This document shows, in pieces, positions 1 to 9,008 of a stretch of DNA of 53,059 nt. How positions within the stretch are numbered: the stretch's first letter is position 1; every line of letters begins with the position of its first letter. The stretch lies in contig JACKBT010000033.1 of NCBI GenBank assembly GCA_020634415.1, positions 1-53,059 of the forward strand, written 5' to 3'. The stretch comes from Ardenticatenaceae bacterium (GTDB taxonomy: Bacteria > Chloroflexota > Anaerolineae > Promineifilales > Promineifilaceae). Position numbers and translations under genes: made by a program. The notes under the pieces are model-generated. The model did no database searches. It was not told where the DNA came from and saw nothing but the letters and a program-made list of their open reading frames with translations.

Positions 1-261
1 ATTGACGATTGAAGAGTCCTCTAATCGTAAATCGTCAATCCCAAATCGTAAATTGCCCAGCCATTGGCAGGCCAGGGTGGTTTTGCCGTAGCCAGCAGCG
101 CCGGTGATGAGGGTGAGTTTGGGTTGGATGAGGCCGTCGGGGGTAACGGCCGTATGGAGTTGGGTGATGAGGCGGGGGCGGGGGATGGCGCGGGGACGGG
201 TGCGGGGCATGCACAGTTTGGTTTGGAGTAACGGCCGTTGCGGGGCTGTTGTTATCTGCAT
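1..261 (-). CDS. MalT/LuxR-like ATP-dependent transcriptional regulator, N-terminal fragment
   Basis: This is the first 87 codons of a gene that runs off the left edge. The start is ATG at 261, read leftwards. The protein opens with the arrangement typical of large MalT/LAL-type LuxR regulators: a LLQTKLCMPRTRP-like stretch (residues 11-23), an IPRPRLI box (26-32), then a P-loop in LTLITGAAGYGKTTLACQWL (about 51-70). In this family the P-loop ATPase is followed by TPR-like repeats and a C-terminal LuxR helix-turn-helix, all outside the window. Residues 71-87 are encoded by a repeated GATTTACGATT word that also occurs in spacers, so the sequence just after the P-loop helix may carry an inserted repeat. 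It is divergent from the downstream peptidase across a 119-base spacer. Confidence 0.75.
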   Translation of the reverse strand, partial: MQITTAPQRPLLQTKLCMPRTRPRAIPRPRLITQLHTAVTPDGLIQPKLTLITGAAGYGKTTLACQWLGNLRFGIDDLRLEDSSIVN

Positions 262-380
262 TTTCTCAAGGTTCATCGTCCTATTATACCATCAGGGCCA
301 AACGGCGGGATGGGACGGAAGGACAGGGCGGTGGGGTTTGCTTGTTTGGCGAAAAAGTGATTCCCGTCTATGATTCTGGT

Positions 381-2321
381 ATGGCACAACAAGTAGTATC
401 GCCTTACGGTTCCTGGCAGTCCCCCATTACCTCCGATTTGATTGTGGCGGAGACGATTTCGCTCGGCCAGATTGCGCTGGATGGGGAGACGGTTTATTGG
501 TTAGAGGGTCGGCCGTCGGAAAACGGCCGTTACGTCATTGTGCAGTGGCGCGATGGACAAAAGCAGGATGTTACACCGCCTGGCTTCAATGTCCGTACCC
601 GTGTGCATGAATATGGCGGCGGGGCCTTTACCGTCCATGATGGCACTGTTTACTTCTCCAACTTCATCAACCAGCAGCTCTACCGCCACAAACCGGGCGA
701 AACCCCCGAAGCCGTCACCCCTGTCGGCCAGTGGCGTTACGCCGATGGGGTGATTGTGCCACCTGGCCAGATGATCTGTGTGCGCGAAGACCACAGTGTT
801 ACGGGGGGGCAGGATGCGGTGAACAGCCTGGTGCTGCTGCAACTGGATGGGCAGGACAGCGGCCAAATCCTCGCCTCTGGCAATGATTTTTATGCCTCGC
901 CGCGCCTCAGCCCCAACGGCCGTCAACTGGCCTGGATCACCTGGAACCGGCCCAATATGCCCTGGGATGGCACGGAATTATGGCTGGCGGATTTGACGAG
1001 TGACGGCCGTTTAGCTAACGAACAACTGATCGCCGGCGGCCTGGAAGAGTCCATCTACCAGCCCGCATGGTCGCCCGACGGGATGCTGCACTTTGTGTCT
1101 GACCGCACCGGTTGGTGGAATTTGTACCGCTGGCAGGACGGCCAGACGGAGAGCCTGTGCCCGATGGCGGCTGAATTTGGTCTGCCGCAATGGGCCTTTG
1201 GCTCGTCGCGTTATGGCTTTGAAGCGGCTGGCTCGTTGATTGTGAGTTATACGTTGAACGGCCGTTGGCACCTGGCCCGCCTCAACAGCAGCAGCCGGGA
1301 ACTGACCGAAATCCCCTTGCCCTACAGCGTTATTCGGGATCGCAACAACATTGCCATTGGTGATGGGTATGCCGTGTTGGGGGTGGGGCATGTGGATCAG
1401 CCAGCGACGATTGTGCGCCTCAAGCTGCAAAATGGCGATGTGGCCGAATTACAGCGTTCTAGCCAGGTGGACATTGATCCCGGCTATCTGTCCATCCCCC
1501 AGGCCATCGAATTCCCCACCGATAATGATCTGACGGCCCACGCTTTCTATTACCCGCCGCAAAATCAGGATTTTGTGGCCCCAGCGGCGGAACGGCCGCC
1601 TTTGCTGGTCATCAGTCACGGCGGGCCAACGGGCGCGACGGACACGGTGCTGGATTTAGAGATTCAGTATTGGACGAGTCGCGGCTTTGCGGTGGTGGAT
1701 GTGAATTATGGCGGCAGTACGGGGTATGGCCGTGCCTATCGCCAGCGTCTTAACGGGCAGTGGGGCATTGTGGATGTGCATGACTGCATCAACGCCGCCA
1801 AATATCTGGTGGCGCAAGGGCTGGCAGATGAGAGACGGCTGGCGGTGCGCGGCGGCAGTGCGGGGGGGTATACCACGCTGGCGGCACTGGCTTTTCATGA
1901 TGTATTTAGCGCGGGCGCGAGCCATTTTGGGGTCAGTGATTTGGAAGGGTTGGCCCAGGAAAGCCATAAATTTGAGTCGCGTTATCTGGACAACATGGTT
2001 GGCCCTTATCCGGCAAGGCGCGACCTGTACCAGGAGCGTTCCCCCATTCATTACGCTCACCAAATTAACTGCCCGCTCATCCTGTTCCAGGGGCTGGAAG
2101 ATAAAGTGGTGCCGGCGAACCAGGCGGAGCGCATGTTTGAAGCGGTCAAGCTCAAGGAAATTCCCGTGGCTTACCTGGCCTATGAAGGGGAGCAGCATGG
2201 CTTCCGCCGTGCCGAAAACATTAAGCGCACCCTCGACGCGGAACTTTATTTTTACAGCAAGGTGTTTGATTTTCCCCTGCCTGAACCGATTGAGCCAGTG
2301 GCCATTGAGAATATGGATTGA
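381..2321 (+). CDS. S9 family prolyl oligopeptidase-like serine peptidase
   Basis: The 646-residue protein has an N-terminal seven-bladed propeller (about residues 30-370, with TolB-like ASPRLSPNGRQLAW and QPAWSPDGMLHFVSD blades) and a C-terminal alpha/beta hydrolase. The catalytic triad is visible: Ser493 in GGSAGG, Asp574 in GLEDKVVP and His606 in GEQHGF, with an oxyanion-hole HGGPTG upstream. Length and order match acylaminoacyl-peptidase/dipeptidyl-peptidase members of S9 that cleave short peptides. There is no signal peptide, so a cytoplasmic role is likely. The open frame extends upstream to 249, but the extension is low-complexity and the family alignment begins near MAQQVVSPYGSW, so ATG 381 is preferred. 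No clear ribosome-binding site precedes it. Confidence 0.9.
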   Translation: MAQQVVSPYGSWQSPITSDLIVAETISLGQIALDGETVYWLEGRPSENGRYVIVQWRDGQKQDVTPPGFNVRTRVHEYGGGAFTVHDGTVYFSNFINQQLYRHKPGETPEAVTPVGQWRYADGVIVPPGQMICVREDHSVTGGQDAVNSLVLLQLDGQDSGQILASGNDFYASPRLSPNGRQLAWITWNRPNMPWDGTELWLADLTSDGRLANEQLIAGGLEESIYQPAWSPDGMLHFVSDRTGWWNLYRWQDGQTESLCPMAAEFGLPQWAFGSSRYGFEAAGSLIVSYTLNGRWHLARLNSSSRELTEIPLPYSVIRDRNNIAIGDGYAVLGVGHVDQPATIVRLKLQNGDVAELQRSSQVDIDPGYLSIPQAIEFPTDNDLTAHAFYYPPQNQDFVAPAAERPPLLVISHGGPTGATDTVLDLEIQYWTSRGFAVVDVNYGGSTGYGRAYRQRLNGQWGIVDVHDCINAAKYLVAQGLADERRLAVRGGSAGGYTTLAALAFHDVFSAGASHFGVSDLEGLAQESHKFESRYLDNMVGPYPARRDLYQERSPIHYAHQINCPLILFQGLEDKVVPANQAERMFEAVKLKEIPVAYLAYEGEQHGFRRAENIKRTLDAELYFYSKVFDFPLPEPIEPVAIENMD

Positions 2322-2355
2322 GGCGGTTGTCCGTGAACGGTGAGCGGTTATCGGA

Positions 2356-3546
2356 TTACGGATTACTGATTTTAACGGCCGTTCGCTCCTCCAAATCCAA
2401 ACGATAACGGCCGATCAGGGCCAAATCTGCCTCACTCGCCCCCATCTCCGCCGACAAACAGTAAGCGGTTACAGACACTTCGTAGCTCCGATCACTGAGC
2501 CACTGCCCCGCATCTTCGGGGAAGAACCAGTAAGGCTTGTCCTGCAAGTCGCCCTCAAAATCGTGCAAATTAATCAGCGTCAGGCGTTGGTAATTTTCGT
2601 CAAGCTTCATGAAAATCAACTGCCGATCCATAAAACAGGCATCACCAAAGTCGCTGCCGGCGATGGTGCGGATGTACTTTGCGTCCGGCAACAAAGCAAT
2701 GCGGTGCAGGTTTTCGTCGTAGCTGCTGAGTTGTTGGCTACTGTTTGTTTGCGTGTCCACCAGCCAGATGGCATGATGGGGCCAGGGGGGGCCACTGGCT
2801 TCAGACGGCCGTTGCACCACAAACAGCAAATGACGCGCATCCGGCAGCCACAACAGTTCCACGATCTCATGGCCTTCATCCACCTGCGCCAATTGGCGTT
2901 GTGTGCCGTCCCAGGCATCCAGCATCAGAATGTGGCCATTCTTCACCCAGGCTAGCTGAGTTTCCGTCGAGGTCGCCAAATTCTGCTCCGCCCGAATTTG
3001 GAACACAGCCCAGGCTTGCTCAACACCATTCACCGACAGGTTCAATTGATACGAACCTGATTCCAAGCCACTCCCCTCAAAATCATAAACCGAAATATCC
3101 CGCATCGTGCCACTGCTACCATAAGCAGCCATATTCCAGGCTTCCTCACGCACCAGCCACTCTTCACCGTCTTTTAGCCACAGTCGCCGCACCGTATCCT
3201 CGCCAGACATATTTGTATAGTCCCAAATAGCAAATACCTGCTCCGTACCGCCCGTAAATTCACCTTGCGCTAAACCATTGCCTGCCGTGGCAAAGTGTAA
3301 GTTAGTGAAGCGGCCCAGAGCGGCGCTGTCAATGGTGGCATAGGGTGTGGGGACAGGGAATGATGTGGGGGTGATGATAACGGCCGTTGCTGCCATCTCC
3401 CCCGTCGCCACCGGCCCCACCGTCGCCACTGGGGACGTGGGCACAACCACCAGGGGCGTGGGGGCCTGAAACTCCTGCGAAACCCCAACACTGCAAGCGG
3501 ACAAAAGTAAATTCAAAAGTACCGTTAATAGCATAAGTCGTTTCAT
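2356..3546 (-). CDS. Lipoprotein with beta-propeller-like C-terminal part
   Basis: The 396-residue protein starts with a lipoprotein signal (MKRLMLLTVLLNLLLSAC, lipid Cys18) and a short Pro/Thr/Val linker (20-70) that contains an AACGGCCGTT copy. A middle domain (about 75-185) carries IWDYTNMSGEDTVRRLW and looks like an immunoglobulin-like fold. From about residue 195 come WD/TolB-like strands (QLAWVKNGHILMLD, ELLWLPDARHLLFV, HAIWLVDTQT). It is predicted to sit on the outer face of the cytoplasmic membrane. I do not recognise a specific function. It ends 35 bases after the convergent S9 peptidase gene. Confidence 0.7.
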   Translation of the reverse strand: MKRLMLLTVLLNLLLSACSVGVSQEFQAPTPLVVVPTSPVATVGPVATGEMAATAVIITPTSFPVPTPYATIDSAALGRFTNLHFATAGNGLAQGEFTGGTEQVFAIWDYTNMSGEDTVRRLWLKDGEEWLVREEAWNMAAYGSSGTMRDISVYDFEGSGLESGSYQLNLSVNGVEQAWAVFQIRAEQNLATSTETQLAWVKNGHILMLDAWDGTQRQLAQVDEGHEIVELLWLPDARHLLFVVQRPSEASGPPWPHHAIWLVDTQTNSSQQLSSYDENLHRIALLPDAKYIRTIAGSDFGDACFMDRQLIFMKLDENYQRLTLINLHDFEGDLQDKPYWFFPEDAGQWLSDRSYEVSVTAYCLSAEMGASEADLALIGRYRLDLEERTAVKISNP

Positions 3547-3690
3547 ATCGTTACCATGCCATGCGGACGGGGGCTGTTCTTGACGGGTACTGGGTGATTA
3601 ACGGCCGTTTTCTCTACAGTTTGACAGGCCACAAGGTTGCGAGTATGTTTGCCCGCACATATTTCGCGGTGTGGGTGCGTATATTAGCTT

Positions 3691-5319
3691 ATGTCCACAG
3701 CAATATTTTGTGACAACCTCGTCAAAATCTACAAAATCGCCGACCTGGAAGTGGTAGCCCTGCAAGGGCTGGATTTGGAAGTAGCGCAAGGCGAGATGAT
3801 GGCCCTGGTGGGGGCATCTGGTTCGGGCAAATCTACCTTGCTCAATGTGATTGGCGGGCTGGATTTGCCGAGTGCGGGGCGCATTGAGGTGGCGGGCAAG
3901 GATTTGTTGGGCCTTTCTGAGCGTGAGCGCGTTCTCTATAAACGGGAAACGGTGGGCTTTGTCTGGCAGCAGCCATCGCGTAATTTGCTGCCCTACCTGA
4001 CGGCGCAGGAGAATGTGGAACTGCCCATGATGCTCAAAGGCGGTCGGCAGCGGCGCGAACGGGCGTTGAGCCTGCTGGAGATGGTGGGGCTGTCTGGTCG
4101 CGCCGACTTTTTGCCCGATCGCCTTTCGGGTGGGCAGCAGCAGCGGGTGGCGTTGGCGATTGCGCTGGCGAATAACCCGCCGCTTTTGCTGGCGGATGAG
4201 CCAACGGGGCAGGTGGATACGGCTACATCGGACGAGATTTTTGCCGCGCTGCGCCGCATTAACCAGACCTATAACACAACCATTGTGATTGTGACCCATG
4301 ATCAGCGGGTGGCGAATAAGGTGGATCGGGTGGTGGCGATCCGCGACGGCCGTACCAGCACCGAAATTCGCCGCCGCAACACGCATGATGGCGAACTGCA
4401 CGAGGAAGAGTGGGTGATTCTGGATCGGGCGGGTCGGCTGCAACTGCCACAGGCTTATGTAGAAACATTGGATTTGAGTGAGCGGGTGAAGCTGCGGTTG
4501 GAGGAGACGCATGTGTCGGTGTGGCCGGGGTTGCAGAAAACGGCCGATACCGTCCCCGCCTCTACTACCAATGGCGATGTCTGGCGACCGCCTAAGCTTG
4601 AAAGCGTACCGGAAAAACCCGCCACGCCGCGTCCGCCGGCTGTCGTTCTCCAAAACCTGGAGCGCGTCTTTGATGTGGGCGCGGAAAAGGTTCACGCCGT
4701 CAACGATGTCAGCCTGGAAATACCGGCGGGGCTGATGGTGGCGGTGAAGGGGCCATCGGGTTCGGGCAAGACGACGATGATGAATCTGGTGGCGGGGTTG
4801 GATGAGCCGACGGGCGGCAGTGTGCGGGTAAACGGCCGTGAATTGGCGGGTATGTCTAATAATGAGCGCATTGAACTGCGCCGCCGGGAAATTGGCTTTG
4901 TCTTCCAGACTTTTGGCTTGCTGCCCTTTTTGTCAGCGCGGGAAAATATTGAAGCACCGCTGCGGCTGATTCGGGCCTCGGCTAAGGAGCGGCGGCAGCG
5001 CACCGATGAGGTGCTGAATATGGTGGGCCTGATTGACCGGGCCAATCATCGCACCTATGAGCTGTCGGGCGGGGAGCAGCAGCGGATTGCTCTGGCACGG
5101 GCGTTGGCGAATCAACCGTCTCTCATCCTGGCGGATGAGCCTACGGGCCAGTTGGATACGGCTACGGGGCACCAGATTATTGAGCTGCTGCGTTTTATTG
5201 TGGAGGAGACGGGGGTAACGGCCGTTATCGCCAGCCACGACCCTAAAGTGATAGAAGCAGTGGATCGGATTTATAGTTTGCAGGATGGGAAGCTGTTGGA
5301 GGTAATGGGTAATGGGTAA
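3691..5319 (+). CDS. ABC transporter ATP-binding protein, two fused LolD/MacB-type ATPase domains
   Basis: Two complete ABC ATPases lie in one 542-residue chain. The first has Walker A GASGSGKST (41-49), signature LSGGQQQR (145-152) and Walker B LLLADEPT. The second has Walker A GPSGSGKTT (354-362), LSGGEQQR and LILADEPT. The linker (about 240-310) holds a divergent stretch. Both halves are closest in style to LolD/MacB/FtsE proteins, which drive lipoprotein or macrolide-type export with FtsX-like permeases. No permease gene is adjacent, so the partner must be elsewhere. No ribosome-binding site is visible; TATATT lies only 5 bases before the ATG, so a leaderless transcript is possible but unproven. 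Confidence 0.9.
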   Translation: MSTAIFCDNLVKIYKIADLEVVALQGLDLEVAQGEMMALVGASGSGKSTLLNVIGGLDLPSAGRIEVAGKDLLGLSERERVLYKRETVGFVWQQPSRNLLPYLTAQENVELPMMLKGGRQRRERALSLLEMVGLSGRADFLPDRLSGGQQQRVALAIALANNPPLLLADEPTGQVDTATSDEIFAALRRINQTYNTTIVIVTHDQRVANKVDRVVAIRDGRTSTEIRRRNTHDGELHEEEWVILDRAGRLQLPQAYVETLDLSERVKLRLEETHVSVWPGLQKTADTVPASTTNGDVWRPPKLESVPEKPATPRPPAVVLQNLERVFDVGAEKVHAVNDVSLEIPAGLMVAVKGPSGSGKTTMMNLVAGLDEPTGGSVRVNGRELAGMSNNERIELRRREIGFVFQTFGLLPFLSARENIEAPLRLIRASAKERRQRTDEVLNMVGLIDRANHRTYELSGGEQQRIALARALANQPSLILADEPTGQLDTATGHQIIELLRFIVEETGVTAVIASHDPKVIEAVDRIYSLQDGKLLEVMGNG

Positions 5320-5349
5320 TCGGTTAACCGATTACCCATTACCCATTAC
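5302..5349. terminator. Perfect 48-bp palindrome between convergent genes
   Basis: The sequence is a perfect inverted repeat with 24-base arms meeting at TTAA. Each arm is made of repeated GGGTAAT units. It overlaps the stop codons of both convergent genes (ABC protein ending at 5319, DUF3048 lipoprotein ending at 5346). A bidirectional transcription end is the obvious role, although there is no long T-run. The same ATTACCC/GGGTAAT words recur at 7600-7630 and 38184-38259. Confidence 0.7.
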
Positions 5350-6581
5350 GGCAGCACGGTTACGGGATGATCGAGCCAGTTGGGGATGACCTGCACCCAG
5401 CTATTGCCAATTTTTAGGGGGAAGGGATTGCCGTCATGGTCGGTGAAGGTGAGCATGTCGTTGCGGTTTTCGCGGTGCCAGACGACATCGAAGCGCTGGC
5501 CGTCGCGCAGAACGATGGCATCGCCTGATCCCCACAACTGCACCTGCACGGAGAGATGGGAGCAAGTGCCGTCGCGGGCAATCTGCTCGCAGATGGTGGG
5601 GTCGAGGGCGTGGATGGGGAAGACGAGGATGACGTTGGCGGCGGATACTTGTTCGTCGGTGTTGCCGTCGCGGTGTATTTCGCCATCGGACCAGCGTAGA
5701 TAACGGCCGCTTGCCTCATCATACTGCCACTCAAACTCCGTCCAACTGTGGTCAATCATCACGCCGCTGGAGGGTGTGCCGCCTTCGGGCACAAAGTCGC
5801 TAAAGGCCATGTAGGTTTGGAATTGGGGCGGCCGATTGAGGTCGCGGGCTGCGATGGCTTGCCAAAATTCGGCGGGACGGCCGTATAGGGTGTGTTCCCA
5901 GGGTTTGTCTTCGCCGGTGCGGTAGAAGCCATCATTGGGGTTTTCGGAGAAGACACGCTCGCGGAAGTCGGAGCTGAAGAGGCGGTTGCCCACGCCGACG
6001 CTGGAGCCGGAGTAGAAGAGGGCGGCATCGTACATGGCGGGCAGTTCTACATCAATGAGGCGGGCGCTGCGAATGGGGCCAACTTTTTCTGGGGTGTGGC
6101 CGTAGAAGATGGCGGTGAAGCGGGTGATGTAGCCTTCAGTGGTGTGTTCGTATACGATGTCGGCCTGGTTGAGGCCGGACTGGGGGCGGGTGAATTCGGC
6201 GGGGGAGTTGGAGAGTTTGACGGTGAACGGCCGTCTTTGCAGCAGTTCTGGGTCATCTACCAATTCGCCGGTGAGGGGGTTGCGCTCTGTGCCGAAATCG
6301 GCGGCGGTGAGCAGGAGCAGGGGAGTGGGGGTGGGTGTGGCGGGGATGGTGGTGGCGGTGGGGGCCAGGGTCATGGTGGGTGGCGGGGGCAGGGTGGGGG
6401 CGATGGTGGCGGTGTGGGTGGGGGGGATGGCGGTGTGGGTGGGAACGGCCGTATCGTCTGCGGCGACTTCGGCGGCGGTGGTGGGGTGAACGGCCGTTGG
6501 CAGGGGTTCCGGCTCCTCATTACAGGCGATCAGAATCAACAAACTCATCAATAAAATAAGCGAAAAGAGTCTTTTTAACAT
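5346..6581 (-). CDS. DUF3048 domain-containing lipoprotein (YerB-like)
   Basis: The 411-residue protein has a lipoprotein signal with lipid Cys20 (LILIAC) and a Thr/Pro/Ala linker (about 25-90). The DUF3048 domain then follows: RPFTVKLSNSPAEFTRPQSG, ADIVYEHTTEGYITRFTAIF and GPIRSARLIDVELPAMYDA are its hallmark segments, and SWTEFEWQYDEASGRYLRW belongs to its C-terminal half. DUF3048 proteins are surface lipoproteins of Firmicutes and Chloroflexi, and their activity is not settled. The highly Gly-rich antisense frame over the linker is a shadow of its Thr/Pro/Ala codons. Transcription is from the right. Its end abuts the palindrome at 5302-5349. Confidence 0.88.
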   Translation of the reverse strand: MLKRLFSLILLMSLLILIACNEEPEPLPTAVHPTTAAEVAADDTAVPTHTAIPPTHTATIAPTLPPPPTMTLAPTATTIPATPTPTPLLLLTAADFGTERNPLTGELVDDPELLQRRPFTVKLSNSPAEFTRPQSGLNQADIVYEHTTEGYITRFTAIFYGHTPEKVGPIRSARLIDVELPAMYDAALFYSGSSVGVGNRLFSSDFRERVFSENPNDGFYRTGEDKPWEHTLYGRPAEFWQAIAARDLNRPPQFQTYMAFSDFVPEGGTPSSGVMIDHSWTEFEWQYDEASGRYLRWSDGEIHRDGNTDEQVSAANVILVFPIHALDPTICEQIARDGTCSHLSVQVQLWGSGDAIVLRDGQRFDVVWHRENRNDMLTFTDHDGNPFPLKIGNSWVQVIPNWLDHPVTVLP

Positions 6582-6670
6582 AGGTTCCTCACAGTTTGGC
6601 TGGATATTAACACTGAGCCGATTGGCTTCCCCATCGTGAATTAGGCGATTCGTATACGGGTATATTGGTT

Positions 6671-6724
6671 TATTTGTATATTGGTGTATTGGTGAGCCTA
6701 CACTACTATACCAATATACAAATA
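6671..6724 (-). terminator. AT-rich inverted repeat downstream of the LppX-like gene
   Basis: Two perfect 15-base arms (6671-6685 and 6710-6724, TATTTGTATATTGGT and its complement) are separated by 24 bases. Further TATATTGG words on the left can pair alternatively. It lies immediately beyond the stop of the minus-strand lipoprotein at 6728, so it is a likely terminator or 3' end stabiliser. It is strikingly AT-rich against a GC-rich background. Confidence 0.5.
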
Positions 6725-6727
6725 TAC

Positions 6728-7438
6728 CTACTCTTCACCGGGCGGCTCAATTGCCACCACCTCGCCCATCTGGCTGAAATCTACCTGCCACAGGCTGGGT
6801 TCATCGCTGCCAGGTACGGGTTCCGTGACGAGGATGCGGAGGGGGTGGAAGGTGGCGGGGTCTACCCAAAATTCGGCCGTTACCGCCTCAGGGCCAATTA
6901 AGGTGCCGCTCATTTGGTAGATGGAGTCGCCAGCGACAACGGCCGTTAGCCGATACACCGCGTCATTCGTCACCCCTTCTAGCGGCTCGGTACCCACCAA
7001 TTGCAGTTCAGATAGATCATTTTGCAAAATAGCTGGCAGCCCCACCGCCGGATCAAACAAAACGGCGGGATTAAAGCCCCAGTTGGGTGGCAGTTCCTCC
7101 CACGCGCCCGTGACGATGTTGGTTTGCCACTGCACCGCCCCAATGCTGATCACATTGACCTCTGTGACCAGACCGGGGGCAATGACACGCACAATGGCTC
7201 TGGCTTTGTCGGGGGCGGTGTAATCCCCCTCGGCGCGGCGGAAGGCGATGAGGCCGTCGGGGTCTACGAAGGCGGGGGCGCCGGTGCGCTCGATGATGAA
7301 GTGGAAGCCGGGGAGTTGGTTGAGGGAATCGGCCGTTTTCTGCACAATCTCCTCAGGTGACACCGTGGGCACCTCTTCTGTGTCACAGGCAGCTAAACTC
7401 ATTACCAATAATAACAGCAGCAACCATCGCCAAACCAT
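6728..7438 (-). CDS. LppX/LprA/LprF/LprG-like lipoprotein
   Basis: The 236-residue protein has a lipoprotein signal ending in MSLAAC (lipid Cys18). Its start is put at ATG 7438 because the 13 extra residues of the longer frame are charged and would spoil the signal. The mature part begins SPEEIVQKTADSLNQLPGFHFII and continues with a curved beta-sheet pattern (GDYTAPDKARAIVRV, AVYRLTAVVAGDSIYQMSGTL, AEFWVDPATFHPLRI). This is the pattern of LppX/LprG lipoproteins, which in Actinobacteria carry acylated lipids across the envelope. The ligand here is unknown. A 146-base spacer with an AT-rich hairpin separates it from the DUF3048 gene. Confidence 0.78.
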   Translation of the reverse strand: MVWRWLLLLLLVMSLAACDTEEVPTVSPEEIVQKTADSLNQLPGFHFIIERTGAPAFVDPDGLIAFRRAEGDYTAPDKARAIVRVIAPGLVTEVNVISIGAVQWQTNIVTGAWEELPPNWGFNPAVLFDPAVGLPAILQNDLSELQLVGTEPLEGVTNDAVYRLTAVVAGDSIYQMSGTLIGPEAVTAEFWVDPATFHPLRILVTEPVPGSDEPSLWQVDFSQMGEVVAIEPPGEE

Positions 7439-7644
7439 AAAATGAGTGTAACGTACCTCCAGTTCAGTGGCAATCACATCTCATATCGTGGTAATATCTG
7501 CCTATGGTCAGATTGGTGGGTTTGGTGTACTTGTTTAGCTATCAGATAAACGAATGTGTTGAACTATTTACCAGAGGAATTGATGAGTAGGATAATTGCC
7601 CCGTTACCCAATTACTCAATTACCCACTTACCGGAGTCATAAAT

Positions 7645-8928
7645 ATGACCGAATATGATCGCGAACGCGCCAAAACCGTCCTGTGGTTAGCTCAAAAAAT
7701 TGAATCTTCTTTGCCCGAAGATACGGTGATGGATCGGGACAATGCTAAAACATTGGAACGCATCCTGCGCCGTTTTGAGCGGGCCAAGCAGCATGACAGC
7801 ATCAAGATTCGTGCCGATGAAGAAGAGGAAATCTTCGACATGATTCTGGATGAGATTTTTGGGTTTGGCCCTTTGCAGAAGATTTTAGATGATGAGAGCG
7901 TTACAGAAGTGATGGTGAATCGGGCTGATTTGACCTATGTGGAGCGCAAGGGCAAGTTGGGGGTGGCAGATGAGATTCAATTTGTGAATGATGGTCATGT
8001 GGAGCGTGTGATCAACAAGATAATTAAGCCATTGGGTCGGTATGTGGATGCGAAGTCGCCTCTGGTGGATGCGCGTCTGCCGGATGGCTCGCGGGTGAAT
8101 GCTATGATTGGGCCGGTGGCGATTGATGGCCCCAATATTACCATCCGTAAGTTTTCTAAGAACCCGTTTGGCATCAAGGATTTGATTAATTTTGGCAGTA
8201 TGACGGATGATATGGCTTTGTTTTTGGAAGCCTGTGTGGTGGCAAAGTTGAATGTTATTGTGGCGGGGGGGACGGGTTCGGGGAAGACGACGCTGTTGAA
8301 TGTGTTGTCTAGTTTTATTCCGGCCGATGAGCGGATTATTACGATTGAGGATGCGGCGGAGTTGAGTCTGTTGCAGGAGCATGTGGTGCGTTTGGAGACG
8401 AAGAAGGCGATTGGGCCGAACAGCACGGAGGTTTCGATTCGAGATTTGGTGCGGAATGCGCTGCGTATGCGGCCGGAACGGATTGTGGTGGGTGAGTGTC
8501 GTGGTGGTGAGGCGCTGGATATGTTGCAGGCGATGAATACGGGGCAGGATGGCAGTTTGACGACGATTCATGCCAATACGCCGCGGGATACGATTTCGCG
8601 CCTGACGACGCTGGTGTTGATGTCGGGGATGTCTTTGCCGATTTTGGTGGTGTTGAAGCAGATTGCGTCGGCGGTGGATTTGATTGTGCAGCAGGCGCGG
8701 CTGCGGGATGGCAGCCGTAAGATTATTAATATTACGGAAGTGGCGGATTTGGAGGGGGATATGATTACGCTGCAAGATGTGTTTAGTTTTGTGGAGAAGC
8801 CGGGTGAGGATGGTAAGGTGGCTGGGGGGTTTGAGCCGAGTGGTAGACGGCCGTTATGCGAGGAGCGTCTGAAAAGTTATGGCGTTACCTTCCCGGCTAA
8901 GATGTTTATGCCGCCGTCGCGGCTTTAA
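7645..8928 (+). CDS. CpaF/TadA-family type II/IV secretion ATPase (copy 1)
   Basis: The 427-residue protein has an N-terminal helical domain (1-75), an N-domain with FGFGPLQKILDDESVTEVMVN and DARLPDGSRVNAMIGPV, and a RecA-like core. The core shows Walker A GGTGSGKTT (K214), an Asp box IITIEDAAEL, Walker B RMRPERIVVGECRGGEALDML and a His box TTIHANTPRD. CpaF/TadA proteins form hexamers that power assembly of Flp/Tad pili. No TadB, TadC, pilin or prepilin-peptidase gene is present in the window. A paralogue follows after 80 bases, which suggests a tandem duplication. The initiation region ACCGGAGTCATAAATATG offers a moderate GGAG ribosome-binding site. Confidence 0.92.
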   Translation: MTEYDRERAKTVLWLAQKIESSLPEDTVMDRDNAKTLERILRRFERAKQHDSIKIRADEEEEIFDMILDEIFGFGPLQKILDDESVTEVMVNRADLTYVERKGKLGVADEIQFVNDGHVERVINKIIKPLGRYVDAKSPLVDARLPDGSRVNAMIGPVAIDGPNITIRKFSKNPFGIKDLINFGSMTDDMALFLEACVVAKLNVIVAGGTGSGKTTLLNVLSSFIPADERIITIEDAAELSLLQEHVVRLETKKAIGPNSTEVSIRDLVRNALRMRPERIVVGECRGGEALDMLQAMNTGQDGSLTTIHANTPRDTISRLTTLVLMSGMSLPILVVLKQIASAVDLIVQQARLRDGSRKIINITEVADLEGDMITLQDVFSFVEKPGEDGKVAGGFEPSGRRPLCEERLKSYGVTFPAKMFMPPSRL

Positions 8929-8938
8929 GGGGGAGATT

Positions 8939-8991
8939 GGAGACTAGAGACTGGAGACTGGAGATTAAATAGTCTCCAGTCTCTAGTCTCC
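8939..8991. repeat. GGAGACT-word inverted repeat between the two CpaF genes
   Basis: Perfect 17-base arms (8939-8955 and 8975-8991) are made of near-tandem GGAGACT/GGAGATT words, with a loop of 19 bases. No T-run follows, so it is more likely a processing or partial-termination element than a full terminator. The same word family makes the hairpin at 29913-29966 and the direct run at 12590-12630. Confidence 0.65.
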
Positions 8992-9008
8992 AGTTACAAA
9001 GAATAACT

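Noticed and set aside
249..380. N-terminal extension of the S9 peptidase to 249
   Set aside because: The extra residues are low-complexity, no ribosome-binding site is seen and family similarity begins at ATG 381.
5892..6554. Long Gly-rich frame antisense to the DUF3048 lipoprotein
   Set aside because: It is the complement of Thr/Pro/Ala linker codons in a well-supported gene and has no protein-like composition.
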